Below are positions 42,600 to 51,975 of a DNA stretch of 64,000 nt, in pieces. Position 1 is the stretch's first letter; each line of letters starts with the position of its first letter. Below the pieces are notes generated by a model. It saw only the letters and a list, made by a program, of their open reading frames with translations, had not been told where the DNA came from and made no database searches. Source of the DNA: Umboniibacter marinipuniceus (GTDB lineage: Bacteria > Pseudomonadota > Gammaproteobacteria > Pseudomonadales > DSM-25080); the NCBI RefSeq assembly GCF_003688415.1, contig NZ_REFJ01000001.1, positions 602,645-666,644 of the forward strand, given 5' to 3'. The position numbers and the translations under genes were made by a program.

Positions 42600-43190
42600 T
42601 CAGTCAGTAGGCTTGAGGGCTTGGTACACCTCATCCAGAAGGGAGCGCGTAAAAGTCTGTGCGCCAATGTAATCATAGCGTGGTGATTGAGGATTCATGA
42701 AACCGTGGTGATACTCGCTAATGGTGCACGAAAAGAATGGCTTTGAGCGCAGCGTCTCGGCCATGGTAACCACATCAAATTGACTCTCTTCGCAGGGGAA
42801 AATGATGGTTGTCTTACACGGTGGCGTAACCGCTTCTGCGTTGTTAATTTGGTTTGGATAGAAACCAATGAAATGGATCACCTCGTCAGCTTGTGTAGCT
42901 GAAAGGGTACGCCAAATTGCGTTGGCTCCGGCGCTAAAGCCAATGGCCAAGATCAAGTCGTCGGTAGCCGATATCGCCTGTTGTACCTGCGAGCTATAAT
43001 AGTCATGGCCACACACTTCAAGGAACTGCTCATAAACGGCATTTTCTTCTAACCCTTGCTCGGGTTGATCCTCAGATGACGAGTAGGGAGTGAGAATCTG
43101 AATGTCGTCGCACAGTTCGCTCAACTGTAACCGTAATTCATCAAGATGTGAGTCTCGTCCGTAGATATCGCTTACTAGGATAATCTTCAT
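42600..43190 (-). CDS. Small alpha/beta hydrolase (dienelactone hydrolase-like)
   Basis: A 196-residue cytoplasmic protein. It starts MKIILVSDIYGRDSHLDELR, has the nucleophile elbow ILAIGFSAGANAIWRTLS, an acidic residue region (IIFPCEESQFDV) and a C-terminal His in EYHHGFMN. This layout matches small dienelactone hydrolase-like proteins; the nucleophile here is Ser rather than Cys. Substrate unknown. It stands divergent from the AbgT gene. Confidence 0.75.
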   Translation of the reverse strand: MKIILVSDIYGRDSHLDELRLQLSELCDDIQILTPYSSSEDQPEQGLEENAVYEQFLEVCGHDYYSSQVQQAISATDDLILAIGFSAGANAIWRTLSATQADEVIHFIGFYPNQINNAEAVTPPCKTTIIFPCEESQFDVVTMAETLRSKPFFSCTISEYHHGFMNPQSPRYDYIGAQTFTRSLLDEVYQALKPTD

Positions 43191-43501
43191 TTTTTAAAAA
43201 AGAGCCTCTTTGAAGTTAAGTATCGGTCAATCAACCGGGTGCTAATTACTGTTGATCTGTGTCTAAGATTAAGCGCGAAAAGCATGAATCTTAGCTTTAC
43301 CGATATATTGCCGTGATCTAACGCTAACAAATCCTTTCAAAAAACCGCCATAACGTGCAAAATTCAGTCTACTAAATTCAGTAGCTCAACTGCGACTACC
43401 ATTTTTCCGCTAATTGGCGAATAACAATAATGACGAGGCGGCAGAAACGCACTCTCAGCCAGATTGATTTAGCGTGAAGTATCTTAGGAGACTAGTACAC
43501 A
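43191..43501. other. Divergent intergenic region, no gene seen
   Basis: This gap must hold the promoters of the hydrolase and of the abgT-like gene. An AGGAG at 43486-43490 precedes the abgT-like ATG with an eleven-base spacing. No hairpin or repeat stands out. Confidence 0.4.
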
Positions 43502-45046
43502 ATGACCGAAATAGCCGAAGCCAACGAGAAGATCTCGTTTATTGAGCGGGTGGGGAAGAAAATTCCTGATCCCGTGATCATCTTTATGTTCCTGCTGGCA
43601 TTCTGCCTAGTGCTTACCGCTATGGTTGGCGGCTTAAGTTTTGAGACCCCCAACGCGGGTGGAGGCTTCACTTCGCACGTTATTAAAGACATGACGGAAA
43701 CGGAGAACGTACGTTGGTTGTTCGACAATGCCCTGGTGAATAACTGGCTGGCATTCGGTAACGGCGTATTAGGGGTGATTCTTATTGTGATGCTAGGTGT
43801 GGGCGTAGCCGAAAGCTCGGGTCTGCTTACCGCTATCATCAAGAAGTTAGGCACCAAGTTGCCGGACCGTTTTCTTGCGCCGGCAATTGTCTTCCTAGGC
43901 ATCATGAGCTCCATTGCTACGGATGCGGGGTATCTGGTTCTTATTCCGCTAGCCGGCTTGTTGTACGCGGGCCTGGGCAAGAATCCGCTCATTGGTATGG
44001 CGGCGGCATTTGCCGGGGTTTCAGCAGGTTTTAGTGCCAACCTTATTCCGGCTACGCCAGTGGACGTGATTATTGGTATGAATGCTCAAGTGTTTGCGGA
44101 AGCGCAGGGTGTTCCCTTCGAACGTGCCGACGGTACACCGCTAACTCCGGCTACCATGCATTACTACTTCATTTTTGCCTCTACCTTCTTATTGGCAGGC
44201 TTGGGTGCATGGGTAACCAACCGCTTTGTAGCACCTCGTTTAGAGAAGATGGATTACCAAGTTCCCGAAGATATTAGCATCTCCGACTTTGAAACCACTG
44301 CCGAGGAAAGCCGAGGCCTAAAGGCGGCGTTACTTGGATTGGTGGTTGCACTGGGCTTGGTGGCATTCTTAGCACTGGGGCCATTGGCTACCTTCACCGA
44401 TGAAACGGGCCGCACGGTATCGCCGTACCTCAACAACGTGATCCTATTGATTGCCATGGTGTTTATCATTGTGGGTGTGTCATTTGGTTTCGCCGCTAAG
44501 AAATTCAGCTCCATGATGGATGTGGTTCAAGCCATGGTGGGACAGATGAATACCATGGGTTACATTTTGGTACTCACCTTCTTCTGTTATAACTTCCTAG
44601 GCCTACTGGCGCATTCTGGTTTAGGTACCTATGTAACCTATTTGGGTGCAAGCTTCCTACAAATGCTGGGCCTTCAGGAATTCCCCATTCTGCTGATTAT
44701 TGGCTTTGTGATTACCACGGCGCTTATCAACCTATTCGTAGGTGGCTTAACCTCAAAGTGGATGCTATTGGGGCCTATCTTTATCCCCATGCTCTACGCG
44801 GTAAATCCAGAGATGACGCCAGATCTTGTGGCAGCAGCGTATCGTGTGGCGGATTCCTCCACCAACATCATTACACCAATGATGAGCTACGCGGGTGTTA
44901 TCTTGGCGTTCATGCGTAAGTACAAGCCAGACCTAAGTTTCGGTGACATGATCTTTATGATGGTGCCGTACTCGGTGGCCTTTATGATTGTGTGGACCAC
45001 GCTGTTGGTTTGCTTCTTTGCCTTCGGAATTCCGTTAGGCTTCTAA
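43502..45046 (+). CDS. abgT: AbgT-family transporter (p-aminobenzoyl-glutamate/antimetabolite type)
   Basis: A 514-residue inner-membrane protein with ten or more helices. It starts SFIERVGKKIPDPVIIFMFL, as AbgT and MtrF do. Further landmarks are VAESSGLLTAIIKKLGTKLP, then SSIATDAGYLVLIPLAGLLY and AGFSANLIPATPVDVIIGMN in the first half, and VGGLTSKWMLLGPIFIPMLY and YRVADSSTNIITPMMSYAGV in the second, which are the two hairpin regions of the fold. Family members import p-aminobenzoyl-glutamate or export sulfonamide-like compounds; which applies here is not decided by sequence. Confidence 0.92.
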   Translation: MTEIAEANEKISFIERVGKKIPDPVIIFMFLLAFCLVLTAMVGGLSFETPNAGGGFTSHVIKDMTETENVRWLFDNALVNNWLAFGNGVLGVILIVMLGVGVAESSGLLTAIIKKLGTKLPDRFLAPAIVFLGIMSSIATDAGYLVLIPLAGLLYAGLGKNPLIGMAAAFAGVSAGFSANLIPATPVDVIIGMNAQVFAEAQGVPFERADGTPLTPATMHYYFIFASTFLLAGLGAWVTNRFVAPRLEKMDYQVPEDISISDFETTAEESRGLKAALLGLVVALGLVAFLALGPLATFTDETGRTVSPYLNNVILLIAMVFIIVGVSFGFAAKKFSSMMDVVQAMVGQMNTMGYILVLTFFCYNFLGLLAHSGLGTYVTYLGASFLQMLGLQEFPILLIIGFVITTALINLFVGGLTSKWMLLGPIFIPMLYAVNPEMTPDLVAAAYRVADSSTNIITPMMSYAGVILAFMRKYKPDLSFGDMIFMMVPYSVAFMIVWTTLLVCFFAFGIPLGF

Positions 45047-45104
45047 GTGGCGGGGTCTTGTTGGTGCAGGCTAATTAGTTGCAGTTAATGTAAATTGCAG
45101 TTAG

Positions 45105-45830
45105 TTAGCGTGCACCGCTTGGCATATTAACGCTGCGTATCTCTTCGGTTGTTAATGCTCTAGCCTCTCCCGGTGCTAACTCGGGATCTAATAGTATCTC
45201 CCCAATACTCACTCGGTGAAGCGACAAAACAGGGTTGCGAAAGCGCCCGAACATCCGTTTTATCTGGTGGTATTTACCTTCCTTGAGCCAAACCTTGGCT
45301 TGGTATGTTGAAACGATTTCTAGTTTTGCTGGTTGCGTTACGATGTCCTCAAAGGGGAAGTGCATACCAGCGGCAAAGGCGTGGATATAGGCTTCATCCA
45401 GAGGGTTGGCGAGGGTCACATGATAAAGTTTCGCAACCTTGTTGCCAGGGTGAGCCAACGCTTCGGACCATCTACTGTCATTGGTGAGCAGTATGAGCCC
45501 AGTGGAGTGCAAATCTAGTCGCCCGGCAATATGCAGCTCAGATTTATCGGTAGTGTTGAGTAGGTCCACAACCGTTGGGTGCTGCGCGTCAACGGTGGCC
45601 GAAACTACGCCATTTGGCTTATTGAGCATAAAGTAACGAGGGCGATTTGCTTGGAGAATTTTGCCCTCTACCACAATGCGCGAGAAATGATTGATTCGCT
45701 GGGCTCGGTCATGTGCAATAACGTCATCTACTTCCACCAAGTTACGCGCCAACAATTGCTGGACATCTCGCTGGTTAAGTAAGAGTTGTTGGCGAAGAAA
45801 CTTATCTAAGCGTTGCGTGTCCCGGGGCAT
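45105..45830 (-). CDS. rsuA: RsuA/RluB/RluE-family rRNA pseudouridine synthase
   Basis: A 241-residue protein. The N-terminal 50 residues are an S4 RNA-binding domain (MPRDTQRLDKFLRQQLLLNQ). The catalytic core has YFMLNKPNGVVSA and the aspartate motif AGRLDLHSTGLILLTNDSRW, followed by KLYHVTLANPLDE and LKEGKYHQIKRMFGR. The presence of S4 and the overall length fit RsuA, which makes pseudouridine 516 in 16S rRNA; RluB, RluE and RluF share the fold, so the exact target is not certain. Confidence 0.88.
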   Translation of the reverse strand: MPRDTQRLDKFLRQQLLLNQRDVQQLLARNLVEVDDVIAHDRAQRINHFSRIVVEGKILQANRPRYFMLNKPNGVVSATVDAQHPTVVDLLNTTDKSELHIAGRLDLHSTGLILLTNDSRWSEALAHPGNKVAKLYHVTLANPLDEAYIHAFAAGMHFPFEDIVTQPAKLEIVSTYQAKVWLKEGKYHQIKRMFGRFRNPVLSLHRVSIGEILLDPELAPGEARALTTEEIRSVNMPSGAR

Positions 45831-45975
45831 GTTTCGTATTTACCGCCATAGTAGAGTGCGTTAAAGCGAGCTTGGATTAATGGCGAATTACCGCGCCTTG
45901 GCTTACAAGATGTAGAGTATCTCAATAATGAGATATAGTTTACAGTCTTCCCTACACGGCACTGAGAAAAGTACT

Positions 45976-47391
45976 ATGACCCTTCTACCTCGTTCGCTTA
46001 ACCCTCGTTCATCTAAGCGCCTGCCGCGCTGGATTTCTCCGCGCTACATGGTGTTGGCAATATTGTGCTTGGTTGCAAGCGTGCACGGATCAGCGCTAGC
46101 TGGTGAAAATACATCTGTTCACGAGCTCCCCTCCTTAAGAGCGCGTGCTGAGATCATCGATACCGTGCTCGAAGAGCGAATCAATAACGTTTTACCTATG
46201 ATCATGGAGCGCTCAGACGTTGATCTCTGGGTGGTGATGTCCCGCGAATATAATGAAGACCCAGTGCTGAAAACCCTACTTCCTGCGGATTGGATGTCGG
46301 CGCGCCGACACACTATGTTGGTGATGCATAACCCGGGTGAGGGTGCGCCAATTGAAGCGCTGGCGGTATCGCGTTATGGCGTGGGTGACTTATTCACCCA
46401 AGCGTGGAACAAAGAGGAACAACCTGATCAGTGGGCGGCGTTGGCTAAGGTCATTGCCGAGCGCTCCCCCGAGGTCATTGCCATTAATAAAGATGCCCAT
46501 TTCGCCCTAGCCGATGGCATGAGTGCTAGCGAGTATGAACAGTTCATTGCGGTACTCACCGCCGAGCAACGGGAAAAACTGGTGTCGTCTCGTGCTCTGG
46601 CAATTGGCTGGTTAGAAACGCGAAGCGAATCCGAGCTGAAGATCTTTCGGCAGCTTGTTGGCATTGGTCATGAACTGATTGCTCGGGCCTTTTCGAACGA
46701 AGTGGTTACACCCGGTGTGACGACTACCGATGACATTGCCTGGTGGTTGCGGGAACAATCGGCGGCGCTCAACATGGGGAACTGGTTTCACCCCTCGGTA
46801 TCGCTACAGCGCTTCGATAATACTGAGTTCGATCAAATAACAGCTTTTAGCAATTCCGTTGATGAAAACGTCATTTACCCCGGTGATTTGTTGCATGTGG
46901 ACTTTGGTTTGAGCTACTTACGCTTGCACACGGATCAGCAGCAGCACGCCTATGTGCTTAAACCCAATGAAACTAACGTGCCGGAATCACTGGTCAACGC
47001 CTTGGCGCAGGGCAACCTACTCCAGGATATTCTGATGGATGGTTTTGAAACGGGGATCACCGGTAATGCGCTCTTGGCTCAATCACTGGAGCAAGCCAGC
47101 GAGGCGGGCTTAAAACCCACCATCTATACCCATCCGTTAGGCCTTCATGGCCACGCAGCAGGGCCAACCATTGGTATGTGGGATGCTCAGGAAGGTGTGC
47201 CTGTAGTGGGCGACTACCCCGTGTACCCGAATACCGCCTATTCCATTGAGCTAAACGTGGCCGTGAACATTCCCGAGTGGGACAATCAGGAAATCCGCAT
47301 TATGCTGGAGGAGGACGCCTTCTTTGATGGTGAGTCCATTGAATTCCTATCTGGGCGACAAACTCAGCTGCATGTGATTGAGGCCAACTAG
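45976..47391 (+). CDS. Exported M24-family metallopeptidase (Xaa-Pro peptidase-like)
   Basis: About 471 residues from this ATG; an ATG 48 bases upstream is also possible, and neither has a strong ribosome site. A hydrophobic signal segment (MVLAILCLVASVHGSALAG) precedes the mature protein. The pita-bread core has the five metal ligands: Asp in LLHVDFGLSY, Asp in RLHTDQQQHAY, His in GLHGHAAGP, Glu in YSIELNVAV and Glu in RIMLEEDA. The order D, D, H, E, E is the M24 hallmark. It probably removes N-terminal residues before proline in the periplasm. Single gene upstream of a two-component system. Confidence 0.85.
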   Translation: MTLLPRSLNPRSSKRLPRWISPRYMVLAILCLVASVHGSALAGENTSVHELPSLRARAEIIDTVLEERINNVLPMIMERSDVDLWVVMSREYNEDPVLKTLLPADWMSARRHTMLVMHNPGEGAPIEALAVSRYGVGDLFTQAWNKEEQPDQWAALAKVIAERSPEVIAINKDAHFALADGMSASEYEQFIAVLTAEQREKLVSSRALAIGWLETRSESELKIFRQLVGIGHELIARAFSNEVVTPGVTTTDDIAWWLREQSAALNMGNWFHPSVSLQRFDNTEFDQITAFSNSVDENVIYPGDLLHVDFGLSYLRLHTDQQQHAYVLKPNETNVPESLVNALAQGNLLQDILMDGFETGITGNALLAQSLEQASEAGLKPTIYTHPLGLHGHAAGPTIGMWDAQEGVPVVGDYPVYPNTAYSIELNVAVNIPEWDNQEIRIMLEEDAFFDGESIEFLSGRQTQLHVIEAN

Positions 47392-47512
47392 AGCACCTTT
47401 ACTAGGTGTTGCGGTGGATGAAAAGATGCCAATAGGATGGCATAGGCATGCCGATTTCACCGTAATTTTACCCCCAAGATGTTACAACAGTGTTTGAACA
47501 GAGAGAGTGACT

Positions 47513-48190
47513 ATGAAAATTCTACTGGTTGAAGACAATGTTGAGATAGCTACCCAGGTTATCGACTTTTTAACGGGATTGGGTTGGGACGTCGACTTCG
47601 CTCGCAATGCTACGCAGGGTGCCGAACTGGCGGTTGCTGACAACTTCGATGTCATTCTATTGGATCTTAATCTCCCCGACGGCGATGGCGTGACCTTGTG
47701 TGCGCAGATCAAGGCCAACGCGACCATTGAGCCGGCGATCATCATGGTGACCGCCCGTAACAGTTTTGAAGACAAGGCTGAGGGCTTTAATCATGGCGCT
47801 GACGACTACTTGGTAAAGCCCTATGATCTGCGTGAACTGCCGCTGCGCTGCCAAGCACTCCTACGCCGTAAGCAACTGTATCAATCCAAGAAACTCAGCC
47901 TGGGCGAACTGAGCTTAGATGCACACACGCACGAGGTAACACGGCAGGATCAGCCCCTCAAGCTCACCAAGATTGGCTTTAATATCCTGTTACAGCTGGC
48001 CCGTGCCTACCCAAAACCTGTCTCCAAGTCACAGTTAGTAGCCGAACTATGGCCAAACGATGTACCGGATAGCGATCCGCTTAAGGCGCATATCTATGCG
48101 TTGCGCCAAGTGCTCGATAAACCTTTTTCCACACCTATGCTGGCAACGGTTCAGAGCTTAGGTTATCGCCTTGAGGTAGCCAATGCTTAA
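47513..48190 (+). CDS. OmpR-family response regulator
   Basis: A 225-residue regulator from the ATG giving MKILLVEDNVEIATQ; GAGAGAG lies upstream. The receiver domain has the acidic pair at residues 8-9, the phospho-acceptor D51 in VILLDLNLPDGDG, Thr in MVTAR and Lys in YLVKPYD. The C-terminal winged helix (about 130-225) contains LTKIGFNILLQLARAYPKPV, then SKSQLVAELWPNDVPDSDPL. The stop lies inside the kinase gene (eight-base overlap), so the partners are coupled. Target genes are unknown; the DJ-1-like gene downstream is a candidate. Confidence 0.93.
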   Translation: MKILLVEDNVEIATQVIDFLTGLGWDVDFARNATQGAELAVADNFDVILLDLNLPDGDGVTLCAQIKANATIEPAIIMVTARNSFEDKAEGFNHGADDYLVKPYDLRELPLRCQALLRRKQLYQSKKLSLGELSLDAHTHEVTRQDQPLKLTKIGFNILLQLARAYPKPVSKSQLVAELWPNDVPDSDPLKAHIYALRQVLDKPFSTPMLATVQSLGYRLEVANA

Positions 48191-49397
48191 GCCAAAGGGA
48201 CTGCGAGCGTATACAACTGGGTTGTTGGTAGCCTTTACCTTAATCTTTTCTAGCCTGTTCCTGGCGGTAGGTGTGCTCACGGCGTACATTGTGGAAGATA
48301 CGATTATTATGCGGCTGGTAGGCGCGCAAGTAGATCAAATTGAACAATCGCTTGCGCAAGGCGAATCGCCACAACTGAACGCAAAGCAACGGCTCTATAC
48401 AGAGGCCGAGGACATACCTTCAGCGTGGCAAGCCATCATCCTTAAGTATCCGTCTGGTGAGCTATTTACGGACACCGAAGATCACTATCACTTTCAGCAT
48501 CTTTCCACCCCCTCTGGTGATTTCGCGGTACTGGTGGTGGAGGTATCGGAGGTGCTTGTGGTGACGGAATCCCCGCGCGCGTTCATCATCTTTGTCGTGG
48601 TCTTTGCGGTGATGGTCTTGGTGGCGGTGGGGGTGGCGCTAAAAATTGCTAATCGGGTCACCAAGCCCGTGTTGGATCTCTCGACCGCGGTGGCACAGCG
48701 CGCGTTGGTTACGGAGCCTATGCCAGATTTACCCTTCGAGTTGAAACAACTGGCCAGTAATTTCGAGGCAAGTTTCAGTAAGATTGAGCAGATGTTACAG
48801 CGCGAGCGAGATTTCACCACCGATGTGGGTCACGAGCTAAAAACACCGCTTACGGCGTTTAATAATCTGCTGGTTATCGCCAGTGGGCGACCGCTCAGCT
48901 CAGCGGAGGTGGAGCAACTGGGGCGGATCAATGCCGACCTTGCCAACACCGTTGAGGTGTTACTCGCGCTCGCTCGCGAAGAATCGCTGACAAAGCAGCC
49001 CGTTAACGTGATGGCTTGTATCGAGCAACTCGCCATTGACCAGCCACAGGTGGTAGCAGGGGAGTTTTCGATAGCGCTCACGGGCGATCGCTCGGTGGTG
49101 ATTCAAGGCAACCCCGTGCTCACTAAATTACTGTTTCTTAATGTGATTCAGAATGCGATTCGTCACGCTGATTCGCCCCAACTCAACATTGATATCGCGG
49201 CCGATAGAATCGTTTTAGCTAATTCCGCCGCGTCAAGGAAACAGCTGGATTTCATGGCACCTGGGGTTCGCGATGAGACGAGTACGGGTGTAGGTCAGGG
49301 GCTCTATTTGGTGCGTCGCATTGCCGAAAAACTAGCACTGAGGGTTGAGCTGAATCTGGGCAATGAGCAATTCGAAATCGTTTTTCATATTAATTGA
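48183..49397 (+). CDS. Membrane sensor histidine kinase
   Basis: A 404-residue kinase. Helices at about 12-36 and 134-155 bracket a short periplasmic sensor of about 95 residues. A HAMP-like linker follows (KIANRVTKPVLDLSTAVAQR), then the dimerisation box FTTDVGHELKTPLTAFNNLL with phospho-acceptor H217. In the ATPase domain the N box is LFLNVIQNAIRHA and the G-box region is GVGQGLYLVRRIAEKL. The box reads DVGHELKTPL, where DVSHELRTPL is commoner. It pairs with the OmpR-type regulator upstream. Confidence 0.92.
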   Translation: MLKPKGLRAYTTGLLVAFTLIFSSLFLAVGVLTAYIVEDTIIMRLVGAQVDQIEQSLAQGESPQLNAKQRLYTEAEDIPSAWQAIILKYPSGELFTDTEDHYHFQHLSTPSGDFAVLVVEVSEVLVVTESPRAFIIFVVVFAVMVLVAVGVALKIANRVTKPVLDLSTAVAQRALVTEPMPDLPFELKQLASNFEASFSKIEQMLQRERDFTTDVGHELKTPLTAFNNLLVIASGRPLSSAEVEQLGRINADLANTVEVLLALAREESLTKQPVNVMACIEQLAIDQPQVVAGEFSIALTGDRSVVIQGNPVLTKLLFLNVIQNAIRHADSPQLNIDIAADRIVLANSAASRKQLDFMAPGVRDETSTGVGQGLYLVRRIAEKLALRVELNLGNEQFEIVFHIN

Positions 49398-49454
49398 CTC
49401 CGATTTTACCGCTTGGGCGATAGCCTAGCGGTAAATAACTTGGAGACTACTACT

Positions 49455-50528
49455 ATGAACATCAAAAAAATTGCTATTCGCGTTTCACTTTTTCTAGCCG
49501 TTATTGGACTCTTGATAGCCGCCGCTATCTTTTGGCTTTTTAGCTTTATACCCGAATCCGGAATGAAGCAGCTTGAGGAAAGCCAGGCTCACGAAATTCC
49601 CTATCTGATGTCTGCAACGGGCGATACCAACGGTCGTATCCTAGCGGTTGTCACCAGTGTGGATAAGATGGGTGAGAGCGGTAAAAAAACCGGCTATGAA
49701 TTAACGGAGTTGGCACGAGCTTACTGGGTATTTAATGTTAACGGCTTTGAGGTAGACATTGCCAGTACGCAGGGCGGTGATGCCCCGAAGATTCTAGACT
49801 TGGATGATATGGGCCGCTACGACTACGCCTTCCTTAATCACCCCGAAGTACAGTTGCAGTTAGCTAACACATTGTTGATTGATGAGTTGAACCCAGCCGA
49901 TTATGACGCCGTGTACTTCGTTGGCGGCAAAGGCGCAATGTTTGACTTTGTTGATAACGCCGCAATTAAATCGTTCATCGCGCAGATGGACAGTGAAGGA
50001 GGCATCATTTCGGCCGTTTGTCATGGCCCAGCCGCACTGCTAAATGTGGTGACTGCAGAGGGTGAAAATCTACTCCGCGGCACACAGGTGACCGCCTTTA
50101 GCAATAGCGAGGAGATCTTTCTCATCCCTGACGCTGAGCAGATTTTTGGTTTTCTACTCGAAGATGGAATGACGGCACAGGGAGCGAGTTTTTCGGCAGC
50201 TGACAATTACTTAAACCGCGTAGTAGTGGATGGTAATGTTATTACTGGGCAAAACCCATGGTCGGTTTGGACGCTTGCAGAAGAGGTGGTACGAAGCCTT
50301 GGCGTTGACCCCGTTGAACGACCAGTAACCGCTGAAGAACGCTCGGTTGATCTGCTAGCAATCCTGCAAGAGCAAGGTTATTCGGCGGCTAAAGCGTCAA
50401 TTGAAGAAAATGAGTACGAGTACCAATCTTTGCTTATCCTAATGCACGCCATCATAGCGGCTATGGAGCTAGATTTGGTTTCCACCGTAAAACTAATGCT
50501 ATTGGCGGAGGCGTCAAAAACGGCGTAA
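49455..50528 (+). CDS. Membrane-anchored DJ-1/PfpI-family protein
   Basis: About 357 residues from the ATG giving MNIKKIAIRVSLFLAVIGLL; GGAG lies nine bases upstream. One N-terminal helix anchors it. The DJ-1/PfpI domain has GRILAVVTSVDKMGESGKKT, then DYDAVYFVGGKGAMFDFVDN and the nucleophile elbow GGIISAVCHGPAALLNVV with the reactive cysteine. Later QGASFSAADNYLNRVVVDGN and VITGQNPWS are typical of the Hsp31-like glyoxalase/chaperone branch. About 90 extra residues follow the domain. It lies 57 bases behind the sensor kinase on the same strand and is followed by a clear terminator. Confidence 0.85.
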   Translation: MNIKKIAIRVSLFLAVIGLLIAAAIFWLFSFIPESGMKQLEESQAHEIPYLMSATGDTNGRILAVVTSVDKMGESGKKTGYELTELARAYWVFNVNGFEVDIASTQGGDAPKILDLDDMGRYDYAFLNHPEVQLQLANTLLIDELNPADYDAVYFVGGKGAMFDFVDNAAIKSFIAQMDSEGGIISAVCHGPAALLNVVTAEGENLLRGTQVTAFSNSEEIFLIPDAEQIFGFLLEDGMTAQGASFSAADNYLNRVVVDGNVITGQNPWSVWTLAEEVVRSLGVDPVERPVTAEERSVDLLAILQEQGYSAAKASIEENEYEYQSLLILMHAIIAAMELDLVSTVKLMLLAEASKTA

Positions 50529-50564
50529 CTTACCGTTTAATCGCAAGGTATCCCCCCCCAAAAG

Positions 50565-50595
50565 AATGCCCACAACTCGGTGGGCATTTTCTATT
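50565..50595 (+). terminator. Rho-independent terminator after the DJ-1-like gene
   Basis: A perfect nine-base stem AATGCCCAC and GTGGGCATT with a six-base loop, followed by TTTCTATTC. It starts 36 bases after the stop codon. Confidence 0.85.
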
Positions 50596-50803
50596 CTTTC
50601 AATTCACTTAGCTGCTTGCGCCACTTCCTAGACAGCTTTGTCGATTTCAAGGTCACCCCTGAATAGCGAGCTTGGGTGATAAAGTAGGTTAGTGATCAAT
50701 CACATTGCTTGCAGGCCAGGTAATAATTGGTTATTGTTACTTTGAAGCAGTAGTTAGTACAGCACATTGCTTACTGGCATATTTCATAGAAAAAGGATTT
50801 TTT

Positions 50804-51895
50804 ATGTCATTCTTGCTTATTGTCACTATTTGTTTGATCGTACCGTGCGTAGCGCAGGCGCAGACTAACCCTTTTGTGTCACCATCAATACCTACCAGTT
50901 CGTCCACCTCTTCTTCACCTGCAAGCTTTGATTATTCAGAGACTGAACCACTCATTCCTGCTCGCAGGCTTGATAGAGATTCGTTGGTGTATTCGAGTTA
51001 TGAGTTGGGGCTGCAATACGAAGGCTGGGTAGTTGTGAGCTCGGTAATTGATCCCGAGGGTCAGGTGGTTAAAGTTATCATCGATAACTCAAGTGGGAAC
51101 ATTATACTTGAAGAGGCCGCGCGTGAGTTAGCCCTGAATGCTAAGTTCGCTCCTGCAATGCTGTATGGTAGGGCGGTTAGATCTAGTGTTAATCAACAGC
51201 AATATCGTTTTAACTTCAACGATGGTGTTCAAGGGCTGTCGCCGTTCTATCGATCCGCCAATAGCAGAGCGTTAAGCGCCTACGGCGAGGGTGATTGGGA
51301 GAGATTTCAACAAAGCTTAGAAGCGCTGGCTAACATGCAACGCCGTAATTTCATGGAGGAAGCTCACTTCAGCATGCTGGTGGGGTTGAGCTTAGAGCGT
51401 CAAGGCGATCGACAAGGCGCATTAAGGCAGTATCAACAAGCCATTGACTGGAACATAGAACAGCTTAGCGAAGAGCGAGCCGTTGTTGCCTATCAACATG
51501 CGTTCTCACTATTGGTGGAGAGCGAGAATTATCCTGGGGCCGTTTCTCTCGCCAATAGAATCCCGCCAACATTAGCACCGCTGCCGCAGCTGCAATACAC
51601 GATTGAACTAAGCGAGCAGCTTCGCCAACATATCGCGGGGCAGGTCTACCTTGAAAATCAGTTGGTTTTAGATGAAGAAGGGCGGAGCTCACTTGAGCTG
51701 TGGCGGCAAACATTTGATCTATCCCTGACAGAGGGAACCCTTGACGCTTACGAACTGTGGTGTAGCGGTCGTTATATGCGTTACACATTCACAGCTAATA
51801 CCTCAACGAGCATACCGCGTAATTGGGGAGACTGCACATTGAGGCTTGAGGGTAAGCCGGGTGCCCGCGTCAGTGTATGGCAGTCTAGCGGTTGA
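50804..51895 (+). CDS. TonB C-terminal-domain protein with TPR-like region (paralogue 2)
   Basis: About 363 residues from the ATG giving MSFLLIVTICLIVPCVAQAQ, a signal peptide; AAAAAGG stands upstream. The domain order is the same as in the gene at 12331-13413: TonB-like (EGWVVVSSVIDPEGQVVKVI, then DNSSGNIILEEAAREL), TPR-like (YGEGDWERFQQSLEALANMQ; ALRQYQQAIDWN) and a C-terminal beta module with paired cysteines (YELWCSGRYMRY; WGDCTLRLEG). The C-terminal module ends in GARVSVWQ here and NANVSVYQ in the paralogue. An extra Ser/Thr-rich linker follows the signal peptide. Function unknown; TonB-like domains in such proteins may bind envelope partners rather than transduce energy. Confidence 0.72.
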   Translation: MSFLLIVTICLIVPCVAQAQTNPFVSPSIPTSSSTSSSPASFDYSETEPLIPARRLDRDSLVYSSYELGLQYEGWVVVSSVIDPEGQVVKVIIDNSSGNIILEEAARELALNAKFAPAMLYGRAVRSSVNQQQYRFNFNDGVQGLSPFYRSANSRALSAYGEGDWERFQQSLEALANMQRRNFMEEAHFSMLVGLSLERQGDRQGALRQYQQAIDWNIEQLSEERAVVAYQHAFSLLVESENYPGAVSLANRIPPTLAPLPQLQYTIELSEQLRQHIAGQVYLENQLVLDEEGRSSLELWRQTFDLSLTEGTLDAYELWCSGRYMRYTFTANTSTSIPRNWGDCTLRLEGKPGARVSVWQSSG

Positions 51896-51975
51896 TCACT
51901 TCACTCAATGGGTGCAAGGCAAGAGCCTGCAGACCCTAGAGAGAACAGGGCCTGCAAGACGATGGCGAGTAGCAA

